Assembly: GCA_021741145.1 (NCBI GenBank)
Contig: JAIOYK010000050.1
Coordinates: forward strand, 1-43,064
Reading direction: 5' to 3'
DNA length: 43,064 nucleotides
Source of the DNA: Rhodospirillum sp.
Lineage (GTDB): Bacteria > Pseudomonadota > Alphaproteobacteria > Rhodospirillales > Rhodospirillaceae
Position 1 is the first letter of the stretch. Each line of letters opens with the position of its first letter. Below, piece by piece: positions 42,989 through 43,064 of the stretch. The position numbers were made by a program, and so were the translations under genes. The notes beneath the pieces were generated by a model. It worked only from the letters and a program-made list of their open reading frames with translations, searched no databases and was not told the origin of the DNA.

Positions 42989-43064
42989 ATGGACCACAAG
43001 AGCTTTCACCGCTGGCTATGCGAGATCGATCACCTCACGGAAGCGCAGAAGGCGAAGGTGTTGG
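42989..43064 (+). CDS. N-terminal fragment, possible IS1595-type transposase, cut by the window edge
   Basis: Only 25 codons are visible, running off the window. GGAG lies 10 bases upstream of the ATG. The start (F-x2-W-L-x2-I-x2-LT-x2-Q spacing) resembles the N-termini of IS1595-group transposases that precede a zinc ribbon. The upstream stretch from about 42926 (GGCTCTATTCGCAGATCG) could be an IS left end. The call rests on a short pattern only. Confidence 0.35.
   Translation, partial: MDHKSFHRWLCEIDHLTEAQKAKVL

Overview
The window is GC-rich chromosomal DNA from an alphaproteobacterium, most likely a member of the Rhodospirillales. The pointers are an RpoH heat-shock sigma factor with the RpoH box, a small periplasmic class I cytochrome c, a PAS_5-type protein, a TctCBA carboxylate transporter and a TamA/TamB pair. 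The genus cannot be fixed from sequence alone. No tRNA, rRNA, CRISPR or prophage is visible. The extreme right edge may enter an insertion sequence.

Left part (1-9.2 kb): a cytochrome c gene diverges from rpoH across a long non-coding gap. Then come a lipoprotein, a sterol-desaturase-family membrane protein, a secreted unknown, a stand-alone cyclic-nucleotide-binding protein and a divergent Crp-family regulator. Downstream of the regulator is a 730-base non-coding stretch. It holds three consecutive small transcription units, each with a Crp-type palindrome (TGTGA-N6-TCAC), a -10 box about 30 bases from the palindrome centre, and a strong intrinsic terminator. The last two are paralogues that display a CCCTC hairpin loop. 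I read this as a tandem array of small RNAs controlled by the neighbouring regulator; it is the most novel-looking element here. A small secreted protein, a LysR regulator and a GNAT acetyltransferase follow.

Central part (9.6-25.2 kb): a nearly gapless operon for an aryl polyene (APE, xanthomonadin-like) pigment. It has a chain-length factor, two ketosynthases, a ketoreductase, two dehydratases (one fused to the AMP ligase), two acyl carrier proteins, a thioesterase, a glycosyltransferase-acyltransferase fusion, a further acyltransferase, a LolA-like carrier, an MMPL exporter and a DUF3261 lipoprotein. A flavoprotein with the hallmarks of a flavin-dependent halogenase lies inside the operon, which suggests a modified, possibly halogenated, aryl ring. 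No ammonia lyase or methyltransferase is present, so the aryl starter acid must come from elsewhere. Together these genes would load an aromatic acid on an ACP, extend it by rounds of condensation, reduction and dehydration, attach the product to a lipid or sugar carrier, and move it to the outer membrane.

Right part (25.2-43 kb): an MFS transporter with a divergent AraC regulator; tctCBA on the minus strand with a REP-like inverted repeat pair between tctC and tctB; an FtsK-type DNA translocase without a membrane domain, preceded by a PAS_5 gene; tamB and tamA for outer-membrane assembly; a TauE/SafE permease; a sigma-54-dependent response regulator; and the first 25 codons of a possible transposase.

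A cross-cutting feature is a set of 15-bp tandem duplications at seven unrelated loci, six in coding sequence (adding five residues per copy) and one in a gap between genes.
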